64,000 bases of DNA from Sipunculus nudus (GCA_026874595.1 CM049320.1:24501714-24565713), one strand, 5' to 3'. Positions 11,758 through 24,882 are shown, counted from the stretch's first letter. The notes: generated from the sequence alone by a model not told the origin. Program-made: numbers and translations.

Positions 11758-14700
11758 GCCCAGTCCATCTCAAGTCCAGTAAATAAAGGAAATCTCTTTC
11801 TAATACTATGAAGACCTACACCTGTGTGAACTGCTTACAGAATATTACATAAAAGGCTATAATTACCAATCTGTAGCTCTGTATAAGAAGATTAATATAA
11901 GTAAAAAGCATGTGTTTAAATTAACATAAAAAACATGATAATTTCAGGTATCCTCTGTTAATTTCTTTAAATAATGGAATTTTCTATCAGACTTGGACTT
12001 TTATTCCAAAGGACTTTTGACTCAAAGACCAGGGACTTGGAAGACTATGACTTAGACTCCAGTGACTTGGAATTGGATTTGCACTCAGACTTGGATTATG
12101 TGGTCTCTTCTGCATCACTTTAAGGTAACAACACTGCATTATGCAAGTAAACCTTACTGTGACGATTAGTGAGGTGCCAATTAATCAATTATTGACGATT
12201 GGTTGTTGATGATTGACACCCTATAATTTTATTGTAGCATTCAATTTAATTTCCATTCTGTTTTCACGAGTTAGTATTTTCTCATGGAAAATGTAAAACT
12301 GATATGTAAACAAACCTTTCCTGATTTTCCTGTCTTTACATATTCAGCAATATTTATAATTTTTTGTTATCTTTAGTGGTAGCATATAGATTCAGCTCAG
12401 GACATTCAACTTGAATAAAATTCCTGCAAATATTCATTGCTAAATTGGTACCATTCACTTTATGTTACACATATATAATAAAAATAACACACTTAAAAAA
12501 GGGTTAAATGTTAAACTGAAAAAAACTTTTAGCACTGTGGACAACTTGTTGGTGTTTTCACAGATTGTTTGCATAGTGCTTGCAGAATTTTTTCACAACT
12601 AACATTACTGAGAAAACAACGAAACATACATATAGATGGTTTATTGTTAAATTGTTAATTGTATAATTTATATATTCATAGCAGTTATAATGAATTGTTC
12701 ATTACCTCATATTACATAATCTCTTTGTTTAGCTTATCTTATCTGTGTTGACTATGGGATTTGAAAAAAAGAAAGGTAAATGTGAGAATATTAATTTGTA
12801 TTATTCATTGCTCCATTGAATGAATATTAGCTATTGCAGGTCTGACTGAAATTGAAACAGGCAGTACTTTGCCCTATGCCAACTTTCCTTGACAATACTG
12901 TCCTTAAATAAAAAGATCATATTACACTTCCACTCAATTCTGGTTCATCCACCTGTTATGACATTAACATTTAATCACTTTTATCATAGCCATGTATCCT
13001 TTGCAAGCAAAACAGATAGTAGCCAAGTGAGAAGTCCCCCAGAGCCAATATTGTTACATTTTGTTTTGACTGACGGACCGCCAACCTGGCAACCTGCATC
13101 CATAGGATACAGAGGCAGGACATCCTGCCAGCACAGGGACCTGTGCATGTAGTTTGCGGTTCCTGTGTGCTGTCATTCAAAATAAAATGAAACAAAATTG
13201 GCTCTTGGTGGTCCTCGCCGGGCTGGCATCTGTTTTACTGACAATGGATATATGGTTACAATATAATAATTTAATTTCATAACAGCTCAATGAAGTAGGA
13301 ACAAAGTAGAAGGGTAATATGACCTAATATTTAACAAGAGTACCCTGAACAGTGCTAGTGTGGAAAGTTGTGGTAAAGAGAAATGAGCCTGTGAACAAAT
13401 GTAGCCTGACCAGTGCATAAGGATTATACACTAGAATAATCGCTATCAAAACCATGTGCCTTTTCTGTATCATTTGTGATATTGTTAATATGTGGAGATT
13501 TAAAATTAATGTTTAATTAATTAATGGCATGCTTACATAATGTTTGATTGCATGATATCTCCACATATTGTTGTATTTATTTATCATTACATTTTGTCAT
13601 GCATCATAAACACAGTGCCTGTATAATTGTCTGTTTTAATTTATATGAAGACAATTACATTCCATTCTTTATATTAAAGTGTACAAAACTTGCTGAGTAG
13701 TCATAACTTGAGTCATACTGAATTGTACAAAGTTGGCCAAAATAATCATATCTTGAGTACCGGTAGGTTATTTTGTTTGGGGGTACAAGGTGTAAAATTC
13801 GAGTTGGGTAAATGAAGCTCATAGTGAGAACCTCTGAGACTTGGTAAGGCTATTTCATGATTATCTGTTTACTCTACAATTGTTACCCTGGACACATTTG
13901 TGATATATTTTACACTAGCCCCATCTAGTGGTCATTATTACCATCATTATATGGTTAAAAATTTTAATAGTACATTACACTGGAAAAAAGTTGAGACTTT
14001 TTTAATTCTGTTATATGAACCCTTACAACAGAAACATAACACAGCTGCTCTGTTCCATCCACCTGTGTCCACCTGTTTTTTAGAGATGATTTTCTTAAAT
14101 GTTTACATTTGTCAATAAATTTTTTATTTGTTTATTTGTTGCAGCATATGGAAGTGATGGCCTGATATGGCAATAAAGAATTTTAAAATAAATCTCAAAT
14201 TTATGGTTCACAACTTTTTAGACTCCTTTCAATAATCTGACAGATAAGATGTGTCCCTGCATGAGTAGCCATCTTGGTTTCAGCTGGTTATATTTTATAG
14301 TGTTAACATGATATCATCCAATCACAGCTGTCAGTTTAGGCTGTTTTTGCATATGGCGAATGACTAACTGCCATAAAAGAGGTTTATCATGTTGCAAAAT
14401 GTAGACATATTATTAAATAATTCTGTGTAAATAATGTGTAAGGTAGGTGATTATCCCCCCCTTATTGAAAACTAAACCCTAATCTTCTACAACACTTTAC
14501 CATTTTCACTCTTGAAATGTAATTAATAACAATGTTCATAGCAAAAAAAAAAAAAATAAAAGTGGACATGAGGAGATGGAAAAGACTGTGGTACCTTATT
14601 TCATTAGCAAACTGAGCTTGACTCAAGTTATGAGGTAGAAGGACCATGGTGTACATTCACACCTGGACATAGACCAAGGTATGGCCATAATGTTATTTCT

Positions 14701-15785
14701 TAATGACACAAAGCATATACATTAGAACCTCAAAATTCCATCTCTTTCTTTTTTTTTGGAAAATTTGTTTTTCTGATATTTAATACAAGGAACCAAAAGT
14801 AATCTTATATTATCGAAAATCATAATACAAAAATATGTTACACTTGTATGTTTAAAACTTTCCTGTTTGTGTTAAAGGTATAATATAAAGGATTGTAAAT
14901 TCTTCACTGCAAATTTTAATATAAGTTCTAAAAGAAATAGAACTGATGAGACTCCAGTTCTTGCAGTACAATTAGCATAATGGAACATTGATATGCTTGG
15001 GCATACCAGTAGGGCTGTACTGTAGTGATTGACCTGGCATATCTGTTACCTCAATTTTCCAAACATAATTTATGTCCCTCAAACCTTTTGGATATTCCAG
15101 GTCCTACTGTAAATTACAGTGTAATGGTGCTTGCTGCTCTATTTTGATAACACCAACGTCAAATTAGAAACTTGTATATTTTACTCCTGCAGGTATTTCA
15201 ATTCAATTCAGCTACCAGGAGAAAATACAAAACATAGTGACAGTTGTGTGTGTGTCACAGAAGCTTCAGTATATAACCCATGTGCTAATCTGCAGGACTT
15301 CCACTGGCTCCTGTATTTCCTATATTATCTCATGTATAATGAATTTGAAAAATTTGTATTGTGTACTCCTAATGCTGGTGTTGGACCCATATCTGACAAC
15401 CATCAGTACAAAGTGTGCCATTCTCCCTCAGAACTGCTGAAATTTATTATCAAACCAATCAGAAGAAAGGAAACCCTTCAGTGCACATCTGAACTTGTAC
15501 ACTGTTAACATGATAATGAGAACCAGCACTTGTAGCAATTGGATGGCAGATATATATACATACTGGCTTTTTATTAAGAGATGGTACATTTTTTTTCCAT
15601 TTCTTGATAATATATAGTAAACATCTTGTTATTTATCATTCCCCTGTCATCAGTCTATTCAGACTAAAGTTAACATCTGATAAATGCTGATTTCTTTCAA
15701 TCCCTACTATTGCCATTTTGTATTTATATTTCCATTCCATTAGTCTATAACATAGTAGGCTAGCAGGTGTGGTTATGTACCTATA
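11758..15785. other. Intergenic region, no recognised gene
   Basis: AT-rich DNA with short unsupported ORFs; the longest is 125 codons at 15131-15508 and has no recognisable domain. It contains a 13-bp perfect inverted repeat at 13487-13499/13557-13569 and a polyadenylation-like AATAAA at 14172-14177. Nothing else could be supported. Confidence 0.5.
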
Positions 15786-15975
15786 CAGTGGCGGATCCAG
15801 AGGGGTGTCCCCCCCCCCTTTTTTTTTGGAGCCAAAACAATCTTTTTTTAGGGTTTCAACCCAAATTTTGCGACCCTTACCCCCATCCTTCCCCGATCCA
15901 GAGGTTTTTTTTAGGTTTTCTTTCAGTCTTCCTGGGTGTGACCCTCCCCTTTTCAAAATCCTGAATCCACCCCTG
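15786..15975. mobile_element. Short TIR element, CAGTGGCGGATCCAG family
   Basis: The left end CAGTGGCGGATCCAGAGGGG pairs with right-end reverse complement CAGGGGTGGATTCAGGATTT. CTATA flanks both ends (15781-15785 and 15976-15980), a likely 5-bp target duplication. The inside is homopolymer-rich (C and T runs). Related ends appear at about 50655 and 56465-56495. Confidence 0.65.
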
Positions 15976-16533
15976 CTATAATACCTTTCCATCAGCCTGC
16001 TAATGAGAATTTCTACTTATTATTCCGTCCCTTCCGTCATCTGCTGACAATCTGTGTTTGGAGTTACTTGTGTACCATATTACACTGACGTTCCTTCCCG
16101 ATAAATGTTATCAGTTTATTTCATGGTGCTTGAGTTGAAGCTGGTGTGTACATATTATTACAAAATGGGTTTTACACTGGAGGTATAAGGTGTGATACCA
16201 TATCATCATATTTATATTTTATTGTTATAAAGCAGCAGGTAAAACCACAGCCACTTGAATCCCTATAAACATGATAAATCTAGTTTGGCTGAGCATACAT
16301 TGGGGAAAATAAAGTATTTTGACCAAACTCGAGATCTGTGGCCGTAAAATTGCCCCCCCCACACACACACACACACACATTTCTTTAGAGAAAATAAAAT
16401 GGTGTATTTATGCCCACAGGTCTGGAATCGGGTCAGAATATTTAATTACCCTATTGTATTCCCAGTCCGACCAGATTTAACATGTTTATATTATGAGGGT
16501 CTAAGTGGTGAAACATCCACCAGAGAGCTTTTT

Positions 16534-19500
16534 TAGCTCAGCTGACTGAAAGTCATCTGAGCTATAGCGATCACTCTTTGTCCGTCGTCCGTCTGTCCGT
16601 CTGTCTGTCTGTCCGTCTGTCCGTCCGTTAACCAGGCACAAATCGTAACCGCTGGACATAGAACCATGTAACTTGGGATTCTGAGAGGTCCATAAAAAAT
16701 CTCTTTGGAAACCAGAAATTAGGTCTCTGTTACCCATATCCTTCGAGCTATGTGGCCCCAAAGTACCCCCCAGAAAAGTCAAAAATTTCATACAAAAACT
16801 TCAATATCTCATTAACTACTTGACTGACGGTCATGATTTTTGGCATACATATTGATCATGAGATGTTACATTACTTTTTGCAGACTGGTGGCGCCACCTG
16901 TATTTTTCGATTTTTTACGAATTTTTTTCTCTTTTTTTGAGACCTTTAAAAATGTGAACATCTGTTAACAAGGCACAAATCATAAAGACTGGACGTAGAA
17001 TCTTAATTCTTGACACACTGAGAGGTCCATGAAAAATCTCCTTGGAAACCAGAAATTAGGTCTCTGTTACCCATATCCTTCGAGCTATGGGGCCCCAAAG
17101 TACCCCCCAGAATAGTAAAAAATTTCATACAAAAACTTCAATATTTCAATAACTACATCACTGATGGTCTTCATTTTTGGCATACATATTGATCATGAGA
17201 TGTTCGATCAGTTCCTGCAGACTGGTGGCGCCACCTGTACTGTTTGATTTTTTTACGATTTTTTCCTCTATTTTTGAGACCTTTAGGATGCTGTCATCTG
17301 TTAGCGTGGCACAAATCGTAACGACTGGACCTAGAATCTTCATTTTCGACACACTGAGAGACCTATGAAAAGTCTCCATGGAAACCAGAAATTAGGTCTC
17401 TGTTACCCATATCCTTCGAGCTATGGGGCCCAAAATTACCCCCCAGAATAGTCAAAAATTTCATACAAAAACTTCAATATCTCATTAACTACATCACTGA
17501 TGGTCATGATTTTCGACATACATATTGATCATGAGATGTTTCATCAGTTTGTGCAGACTGGTGGCGCCACCTGTATTTTTCAATGTTTACGAATTGTTTT
17601 CTCCATTTTTGAGACCTTTAAGGATGTAGTTATCTGTCAACAGGGTACAAATCGTAACGACTGGACCTAGAATCTTCGTTCTTGACACACAGAGAGACCC
17701 ATGATAAGTCTCCATGGAAACCTGAAATTTGGTCTCTGTTACCCATATCCTTTGAGCTATGGCACTCCAAAGTACAGCTCAGAATAATGGAAAATTTGAT
17801 ACAAAAGCTAAAGTATCTGAACAACTAATGCAGAGATAACCATAATTGTTTGCATGGATATTGATCATGGAGTGTTTCATAAGTTTCTGCAGACTGGTGG
17901 CACAACTTGTATTTGTTCGGTTTTTTTTTACGAAATTTTTCTGTATTTTTGAGACCTTTAAAGATATGAACATCTGTTAACAGGGCACAAATCATAAAAA
18001 CTGGACCAAGAATCTTCATTCTTGACACACAGGGAGACCCATGAAAAGTCTCCATGGAAACTTGAAATTAGGTCTCTGTTACCCATATTCTTTAAGCTGT
18101 ATGGGTCCAAAATACCCCCCCCCCCCCAGAATAATGGAAAATTTGATACAAAAACTGCAGTATTTCAATAACTACAACACTGATGGTCATGATTTTCGGC
18201 ATACATATTGATCATGAGCTGTTCCATCAGTTTCTGCAGACTGGGTGTGCCACCTCTATTTTTTTTCAAATTTTTACGAATTTTTTTCTTTTTTTTTTTA
18301 GACCTTTAAAGATGTGGTTATCTGTCAACAGGGTACAAATCGCAACAACTGGACCTAGAATCTTCATTCTTGTCATGCAAGGAGGCCCATGAAAGGTGCC
18401 TGTGGAAACTTGAAATTAGGTCTCTGTTACCCATATCCTTCAAGCCATAGGACTCCGAAGTATCCCTCAGAATAATGGACAATTTGATACAAAAACTGAA
18501 GTATCTGAACAACTAATGCAGAGATCACCATGATTTTTTGCATGGATATTGACCATTAAGTGTTTTTATTAGTTTCTGCAGACTGGTGGAGCCACCTGTA
18601 TTTTTGTATCCGCCAAAACGAAGTTTTGCGGATACTATGTTTTTGACCGAGTTCCTCCACCGCGGCGGCGTTCGTTTCCAGAGAGCTCCTCGGAGACTAA
18701 TGGACCGATTTTTCCCAAACTTACACCTATTATCGGGTCACATGTGAACTGGTGCCTAACCAATTTGCGTTGACCTCTGACCTTTCCTCTCTATCCAGTG
18801 TCCATTTGTGGGTCTGTTTCCACTCATAAACCCTCATATCTCGGGAACCATTTGACCGATCAGGAAATAAAATTGATACAAATGTAGCCCTTGGATTGCT
18901 TTATAACATACACAAAAAATGGTGGCGCCACCTGTAACCATGTTTGCACAGTGTCCATCTGTTCATCTGCCTTGGGTTAAAATCACTCATATCTCTGCAG
19001 TGAATTGACTAATTCACCTGAAATTCGTCATGCGTATACATCCAGGATAGCTTTCTTGATTTTATGACAGGTGGCACCACCTACGTTCACGTTCACGCTG
19101 ATGACATCCAAGCTTATATCTTGGGAACCGTTTGACCAATCAGGAAATAAAATTTATACAAATGTAGCCCTTGGATTGCTTTATAACATACACAAAAAAT
19201 GGTGGCGCCACCTGTAACAATGTTTGCACAGCGTCTGTCTGTTAGTCTGCCGTGGCCTAAAATCACTCATTTCTCTGTAGTGGTTCGACATAACTGCCTA
19301 AAATTTTGCAGGTTTATACATCGTGGACAGCTTTCTTGATTTTATGACAGGTGGCGCCACCTACATTCTAGTTAAGGCTGCACACATCCAAGCTCATATC
19401 TCAGGAACCATTTGACCGATTGGGCCAAAATTGTGCATGTGTTTAGATCTCACATAGGTCTTTATCATACACAAAACTGGAGGGGTTACCTGCAAAGATT

Positions 19501-19938
19501 TTTGCAAAAATCGCTCATATACATGTAGTGGTTTGACTTTTCTGCCTAAAATTTTGCAGGTGTATACAACTTGGACAGCTTTCTGGATTTGTGGTAGGTG
19601 GCACAACCTACATACACATTTAGGCTGCAGACATCCATGCTAATATGCAACATACCTCACTCTATTTCCCCTTGCCACTCAATCCATGCCTCACTATCCG
19701 ATTTTGGCAGATACATGTAGTCACTTGTCGGTTACCCGTATTCTAGTTTGAAAAGTTTACACATTTTTCTCTATTTTTGAGATATATAAATACAGACTAA
19801 ATCTTGGCCTGTTGGTTAATCTGTTTGATGCTTCAGTTGAATGGGTATATACTACCATTCTGATGATAAAATTTCCTTTTGCGAATCTCTTCCCAGTCAG
19901 CTGAGCGTCATGACCCATGGGTCACTTGTTTTTTTACC
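16534..19938 (+). mobile_element. E1-a: hairpin-ended non-autonomous element with 336-bp tandem core (Helentron/HINE-like)
   Basis: The left end (16534-16564) is a hairpin: arm TAGCTCAGCTGACT, loop GAA, arm AGTCATCTGAGCTA with one mismatch. It is followed by a TCCGTC/TGTCTGTC simple repeat and six diverged 336-348-bp units, each carrying AGGTCTCTGTTACCCATAT (about 16721, 17058, 17394, 17730, 18070, 18418) and most carrying GGTGGCGCCACC or a variant. The right end has AGTCAGCTGAGC, the inverted copy of the hairpin arm, then GGGTCACTTGT. Subterminal inverted repeats, a tandem core and a terminal stem-loop match the architecture known for Helentron-associated elements (DINE/HINE). This is a structural inference and no helicase ORF is present. 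E2-a interrupts it. Confidence 0.7.
18606..19748 (+). mobile_element. E2-a: second hairpin-ended element, nested in E1-a
   Basis: It starts with hairpin 18606-18635 (arm GTATCCGCCAAAAC, loop GAA, arm GTTTTGCGGATAC, one bulge). The core has a 280-bp period marked by GGTGGCGCCACC at 18921 and 19201, decayed at 19481. The right end carries TTTTGGCAGATAC, a diverged inverted copy of the hairpin arm, then GTCACTTGTCGGTTACCC and TTCTAGTT. E1 unit sequence stops just before the hairpin (CACCTGTATTTTT) and resumes after it (CTCTATTTTTGAGA), so E2-a inserted into a T-rich site inside an E1 unit. E2-b at 44560-46311 defines the same boundaries. Confidence 0.75.
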
Positions 19939-21674
19939 ACACAAATTATCCGTAACAGTGTCTCCTCATACTGGACCCTACCAAATGGTAGTTTTACAAC
20001 CTGTAGGAGAGCGCCCTCTGGTGGAGATTTCCTGTGGTTTATATAATTATTGTGTTCCTAACCTTGTATCTTCCATTTCATCCTGCATCACACCATGACG
20101 GTTTGTCATTGTAATCATTTGTTACTGTTATACTCGCCTGTATCATCTGTGTTGCTTGAACTTAATAAAAGGCAGTGAAACTTTACAGTTGTGTTATATT
20201 CTATGTATATATTCTGAGATTCAACCATAACTGCCCAGGGAAAGCTATCAATAATATTACTTTAAACTCCAATGCGCCTTGTTTTTTTACAGACCTAATG
20301 CGAACCTGTGCAACAGGATACACATAATCTTCCCTGATAACAGACTTTCATTCTTAAAGGTCCAATTATTCAGCCAAAAATTATTTAGATAGATTTGAAC
20401 AAAGTCTACCTGTGAATCATTTTATGCGGTGTTTAAGAATTCGACACAGCAGTTCTGCAGAAGAAGATCATTGCGTCCCTCACTCTGATATAAGCATTAC
20501 TTAGCCATATGACCAACTTCAGCTTTCTATAACTGGACTGGAAATCCATGAACCCGATCTATTCTTAAATAGTTGAAAGAATTAACCCTGCTCGGTTGAC
20601 AGTTTCATAAAAAAAAATCTTTTTTTTACAGTGGCTAAAAAAGACTAAATTTACTATAGGTTCCCCCGTATAAATAGGACGATGCAGGTGGAACCACAAA
20701 AACTTCCGTTTCAAAAATGAGTCATGGGACCAACATTTGCATAAATTTGGTGATGCTTTGCCGTTTCTGATTGTTATCTTAGCTTGCTTATTTTAATAAT
20801 CACTTGGTTCAGCCTCCATTAGAACAAACTTGATATAGCTTCTTTCTGGGATTATTTATGTAAAATGTTATACAATTTTGCTTCATAATTTCAGAAAATA
20901 ATTTTCAATGTATTTAGCTTTTTCTCTGTAAAATCTAAAAAAATGCTTGTATGGCCAAAATAAGCTCAAACCGACCAAAGTTTTACAGATGATTGATTTT
21001 TGCATAGAATTAACCGATGCTATAGCTCCCGTCGTTTTTGAGACAGTATCAGTTAACGTACAGACGCCGCCGCACCACTGCATAAGGTCACATGTTTGCT
21101 GAAGAAAAGGTGCCGTATGTATCTACTTCTCCGAATCATACCCCCCCCCCCCCCCAAACCTCCTCCCCCTGGACCCTTCATCATGAATCGACGCCAGTGA
21201 CCATTACACAACAAATCATCTGGCCCATACTGCAACCTATACACACTCATCTTACAAAAAAACCTTTCCCACCTCCATTGCGCCACCTGCTGGCGATGAA
21301 TCGGTGAAAGGTCGGGTCTGTTGTATTGACAAAAAAAATCATACTTTGTTATATTTCAAATGATGTTAACATTCTTTAATACTGGGCCACCTCTGGCTCA
21401 TATTACATTTCATTTGACAAAACTCGCAATGCTGACAAATAGGACGCGAAGACAGCAGACGACAAATAGGCGCAATGCGCATTCTCGAGGAAAAAGTAAA
21501 TTGTGTTATTGACAACTCAACTGATTATAACTTCATATAAGAATCATGAGATATTCATTAACCTTCGTGGACATGCTAAATATGGGGGGGGGGTTCAATT
21601 TTTACGATAATCCCATGCAGCCACCTATACATAGCATTTTCATTATCACATTGATTATATAAAAAGCAAGTTAA
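19939..21674. other. Intergenic region, no recognised gene
   Basis: No ORF with recognisable content. It contains a poly-C run at 21139-21155 and a GCGCCACCTGCTGGCG near-palindrome at about 21280. Some AATAAA-like motifs are present, but there is no gene to attach them to. Confidence 0.45.
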
Positions 21675-21977
21675 GGCAACAAAATAAAAATAAAAGGTAT
21701 GGTTCTCAGGCAGCGCCCGAGATTTTTTATTTTTTATAAATTTTTTATTTTGATTATCATCTTTAAAGATGATTAAATGATGCAATTTTGATCAGATTTC
21801 CTTTGTTATGTAGTGCCTTAACCTGTTAAGCAAAAACATTGTTATTTTCATGCTTTTCCCTGATCATGTGACATATTTATCGAAACATCAGAAAAAGTAA
21901 AAAAAAAAATAAATAAAATATCTCCCTCCCGCACTAATTTAAGAAAAAAAGTGCCTGACAACCGTACCTTTTTAGCC
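21675..21977. mobile_element. Harbinger-like MITE, copy 3
   Basis: This 303-bp relative of the element at 1334-1642 has the same GGTATGGTTCTCAGG left end and CATGCTTTTCCCTGATCATG middle. TAA flanks both ends (21672-21674 and 21978-21980). The TIRs are more diverged than in copy 1. Confidence 0.68.
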
Positions 21978-23351
21978 TAATTCTTAACAATTTGAATGGT
22001 TAACAACATAATGAGTAGAAATTATGATCCCGAACTTAACTGTACTATATGCGGCGTATACGTATCCAGGATCCTGGATAAATTATAGCGTAGGGAAAGA
22101 GCACTGGAGCTAGGGCTAATCACGATTAACTTCACCCCACAATGATACCTCATATTAGTGGGAATGGGGCTCCCATTACACTCTTGAATAAACATATGAA
22201 TTTCTATAGGACCTGTGACAAAAATGTAGGAAATTCCAGCAGACAATATGGGAAAATAAAGTTCTTTCTGCACAGTCTTGGTAAAAACTGTATATTAACA
22301 TGATCATCTATCTACAAGCAGAATCTAAAGGTATGTTTATAATTTAGATGGTTTAACTTTTATGACTTGGTTTTACTTGTATGACTTGGTTTTACTTGTA
22401 TGACTTGAACTTGCATCTACGGTACTCATATCTATGGGTTGTCTGCCTTGCCGCCAGATGTCCTCCTTGAATATGCCTGGATTATTTTGGCTGGATCTCA
22501 CAAAATATAAAGAAGTGGATATAAGACAAATCGAACAGCCTTTGTGTCGTGGGATCGGCGTTTTAGGACTATTTTCATAAAAAATGTTCAAGGGATTTTC
22601 TTTTGTTAACAGGTTCAGATATCGAAATAGGCCCCTTAAAGGTACAATCGGATTCTGGCAAGTCGTCGTACTTGCACATCTCAAAATGTTTTTATAGCTT
22701 GTTCTCACGGGAAACTTCGTATTTGTGTTTGACGTGCCAGATCACATTTTCGTATAAAGGATACACAGTCATATAAACGTACAAATCTTTGTATATTTGT
22801 ATTTTATCGATTTTTAATATATTAATACAGAATGACTTGTTCAGGATCTTGCTCTTCATACTCCAGGCTTATAAAATGCTTGGAATGTGCTTATAAACAA
22901 AATATATATGTAAAATACAAAAAATATGAACATATAAATACAAAGACAAAGATACTAGTGAAGAAATGCACGCTGAGGGCCCAAAAAAAACACATCGCCC
23001 CCCCCCCCCCCCTCCACGTTTGACAAATTCACAATTTTCTTAGTTGATGGATAAACGTATATAAGATCGCTGCCAGAAGATATAACATATTACGTTTCAT
23101 ACTTCAGGGTGGGGTAGGGGTTGGGGTGGTACGGTTCTAAGGCCCGACAGCACCCAGTTCTGCACTATCAAAAATATATACCTGCAAATTCAATCCATTT
23201 AGATATACAATACCACGTTTACGTAATAACTGTAACATGCACATTGTAGAGCATATTAGAATATAGCAATACAGGAAAAGGAAAATGAAAGAAAAGGTGT
23301 AAATATCATAAAAATACTAGAATACATATGATAACATTTAAACAAGTGACC

Positions 23352-23352
<1 letters not shown>
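21978..23352. other. Intergenic region, no recognised gene
   Basis: AT-rich DNA with direct repeats of TATGACTTGGTTTTACTTG at about 22361-22405 and a poly-C run at 22999-23012. A 111-codon reverse ORF at 22373-22708 has no recognisable domain. Confidence 0.45.
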
Positions 23353-23408
<56 letters not shown>

Positions 23409-23418
23409 TATATATATC
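23353..23418. repeat. (TA)n microsatellite
   Basis: About 65 bp of nearly uninterrupted TA dinucleotides with one CA interruption at 23401-23404. Confidence 0.95.
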
Positions 23419-23718
23419 AAATGTACAAATTATGTTTATTACATATGAGACACATTTAATCCACAACCGCGACCGCATAAAAGGAATCGTCCTACACGCG
23501 ACCGCATACGGCGGCCTCAGCAACCGCGTAAGTGGAATCGTAGCTCAAGTCTGTACCAACATGCGACTTGCGAGTTTCACTCTGCATAGGGCAAATAATG
23601 GTGTTCGTGGAAAAACTTTTCAGATGCTTTTGATAACTCGTTCTTGTAATGGAATCGATCAATAAGCGTTTGAAAATGACATAAAAATATAAAACAATTA
23701 AATTCCCAAGGAGAGTAA

Positions 23719-24312
23719 GGGTGCCTTTCAATACATGCGGATTTTCACCCGCGCGGGACCCGCGCGGGTCCCCGCATGCGAAGAGTCCCTTTCCATATGT
23801 GTCCCCGCATGCGGGTGACCCATTAGTTTGGATAAACGCATGCACTAATAATCATAATTTCTAAAATTTTAGTGTAATATCTTAAGAAAATATTAAGTGT
23901 AAACATTTATACTTACTGATGAGGCAGATTGGAGCGGATTAATATCGTATCTCACCAGCCAGGCTTAAATGGTGGCTATTTCCTGTCACACTCTAACTAG
24001 AGCTGGTCCCGGGCCGTATCTCAATGAAGAATGGTTGTATATTTTTTTAATGCAATTAAATAAGCTTTATCAGCTCCTTTTTCTTTTCAAAAACAAGGAC
24101 ACATGTCTGTTACTGATATATACATGTAGCAATCCGCTTGCGGGCCCCCGCAGAAATCCAACACTGCTGGATCCGCATGCGGGACCCGCGCGGGTCCCGC
24201 GCGGGACCCGCGCGGGTGCCCGCACGTATCGAAAGGCGACAGTGATAACACAATTGTTGGATTTCAACCGTGCGGGACCCGCGCGGGGGCCCGCATGTAT
24301 GGAAAGGCACCC
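23719..24312. mobile_element. GC-rich 594-bp TIR element with TAA flanks
   Basis: Ends begin GGGTGCCTTTCAATACATGC; the right end, reverse-complemented, reads GGGTGCCTTTCCATACATGC. TAA in direct orientation flanks both ends (23716-23718 and 24313-24315), suggesting a Harbinger-type target. Near each end are dense nested palindromes of GCGCGGGACCCGCGCGGG type, far more GC-rich than the surrounding DNA. ORFs in it are by-products of these palindromes. Confidence 0.7.
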
Positions 24313-24854
24313 TAATAAGGCACAAATCTGAAAAGAGTTTTGATGCAATGACCGATTTTGTTTTTTCCAAAACGTGCACCTTTGATGTTAAATGGACATA
24401 ATCAATTTTAGGCCCAATCTCTCACACTATTAGTTAAATTATGCTTTATCAGAAGTTTCCCAGAAAAACCTTCCTAGCACATGGTCTCAGTACCTCTATT
24501 TCACCTGCTTAGCACCTTGTTATGGTTCTGCATGTGACACAGGGTCCATGTGTCTGTTCACCAAAAGAAGGCTGCATGACAGGAGGTCTGATTTTGTACA
24601 TGCGTAACAGATCCCAAACAAGAAGTCCAAAAATAAAAATGCACGGTTTTGAAACACCAGTTGTAAGCCTGAAAAGAAAAGAAAAACGCAGGTGGCGTTC
24701 GCACTATGTTTATGCTGGGGCCTGTGATCACGTCAGGTCCACTTTTTTAACAATCATAAAACCCCAGTGAGCAAACGTTTTCAGTACAATATTTTGGAAG
24801 GTACCATTATATTTCAAAGAGAAGACGCTTTTTTTTGTGTTATTCAACATGCTT

Positions 24855-24860
24855 TTTATT
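24855..24860 (-). promoter_or_regulatory. Polyadenylation signal of zinc-finger gene A
   Basis: AATAAA on the minus strand about 22 bp after the gene A stop codon (24883-24885). It is the first such hexamer downstream, so the 3' UTR may be very short. Confidence 0.5.
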
Positions 24861-24882
24861 TGATTAGATCCCTTTAAAAAAA

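Noticed and set aside
23492-24379. Gly/Pro/Arg-rich ORFs
   Set aside because: Products of the CCCGCG palindromes in the GC-rich inverted-repeat element.
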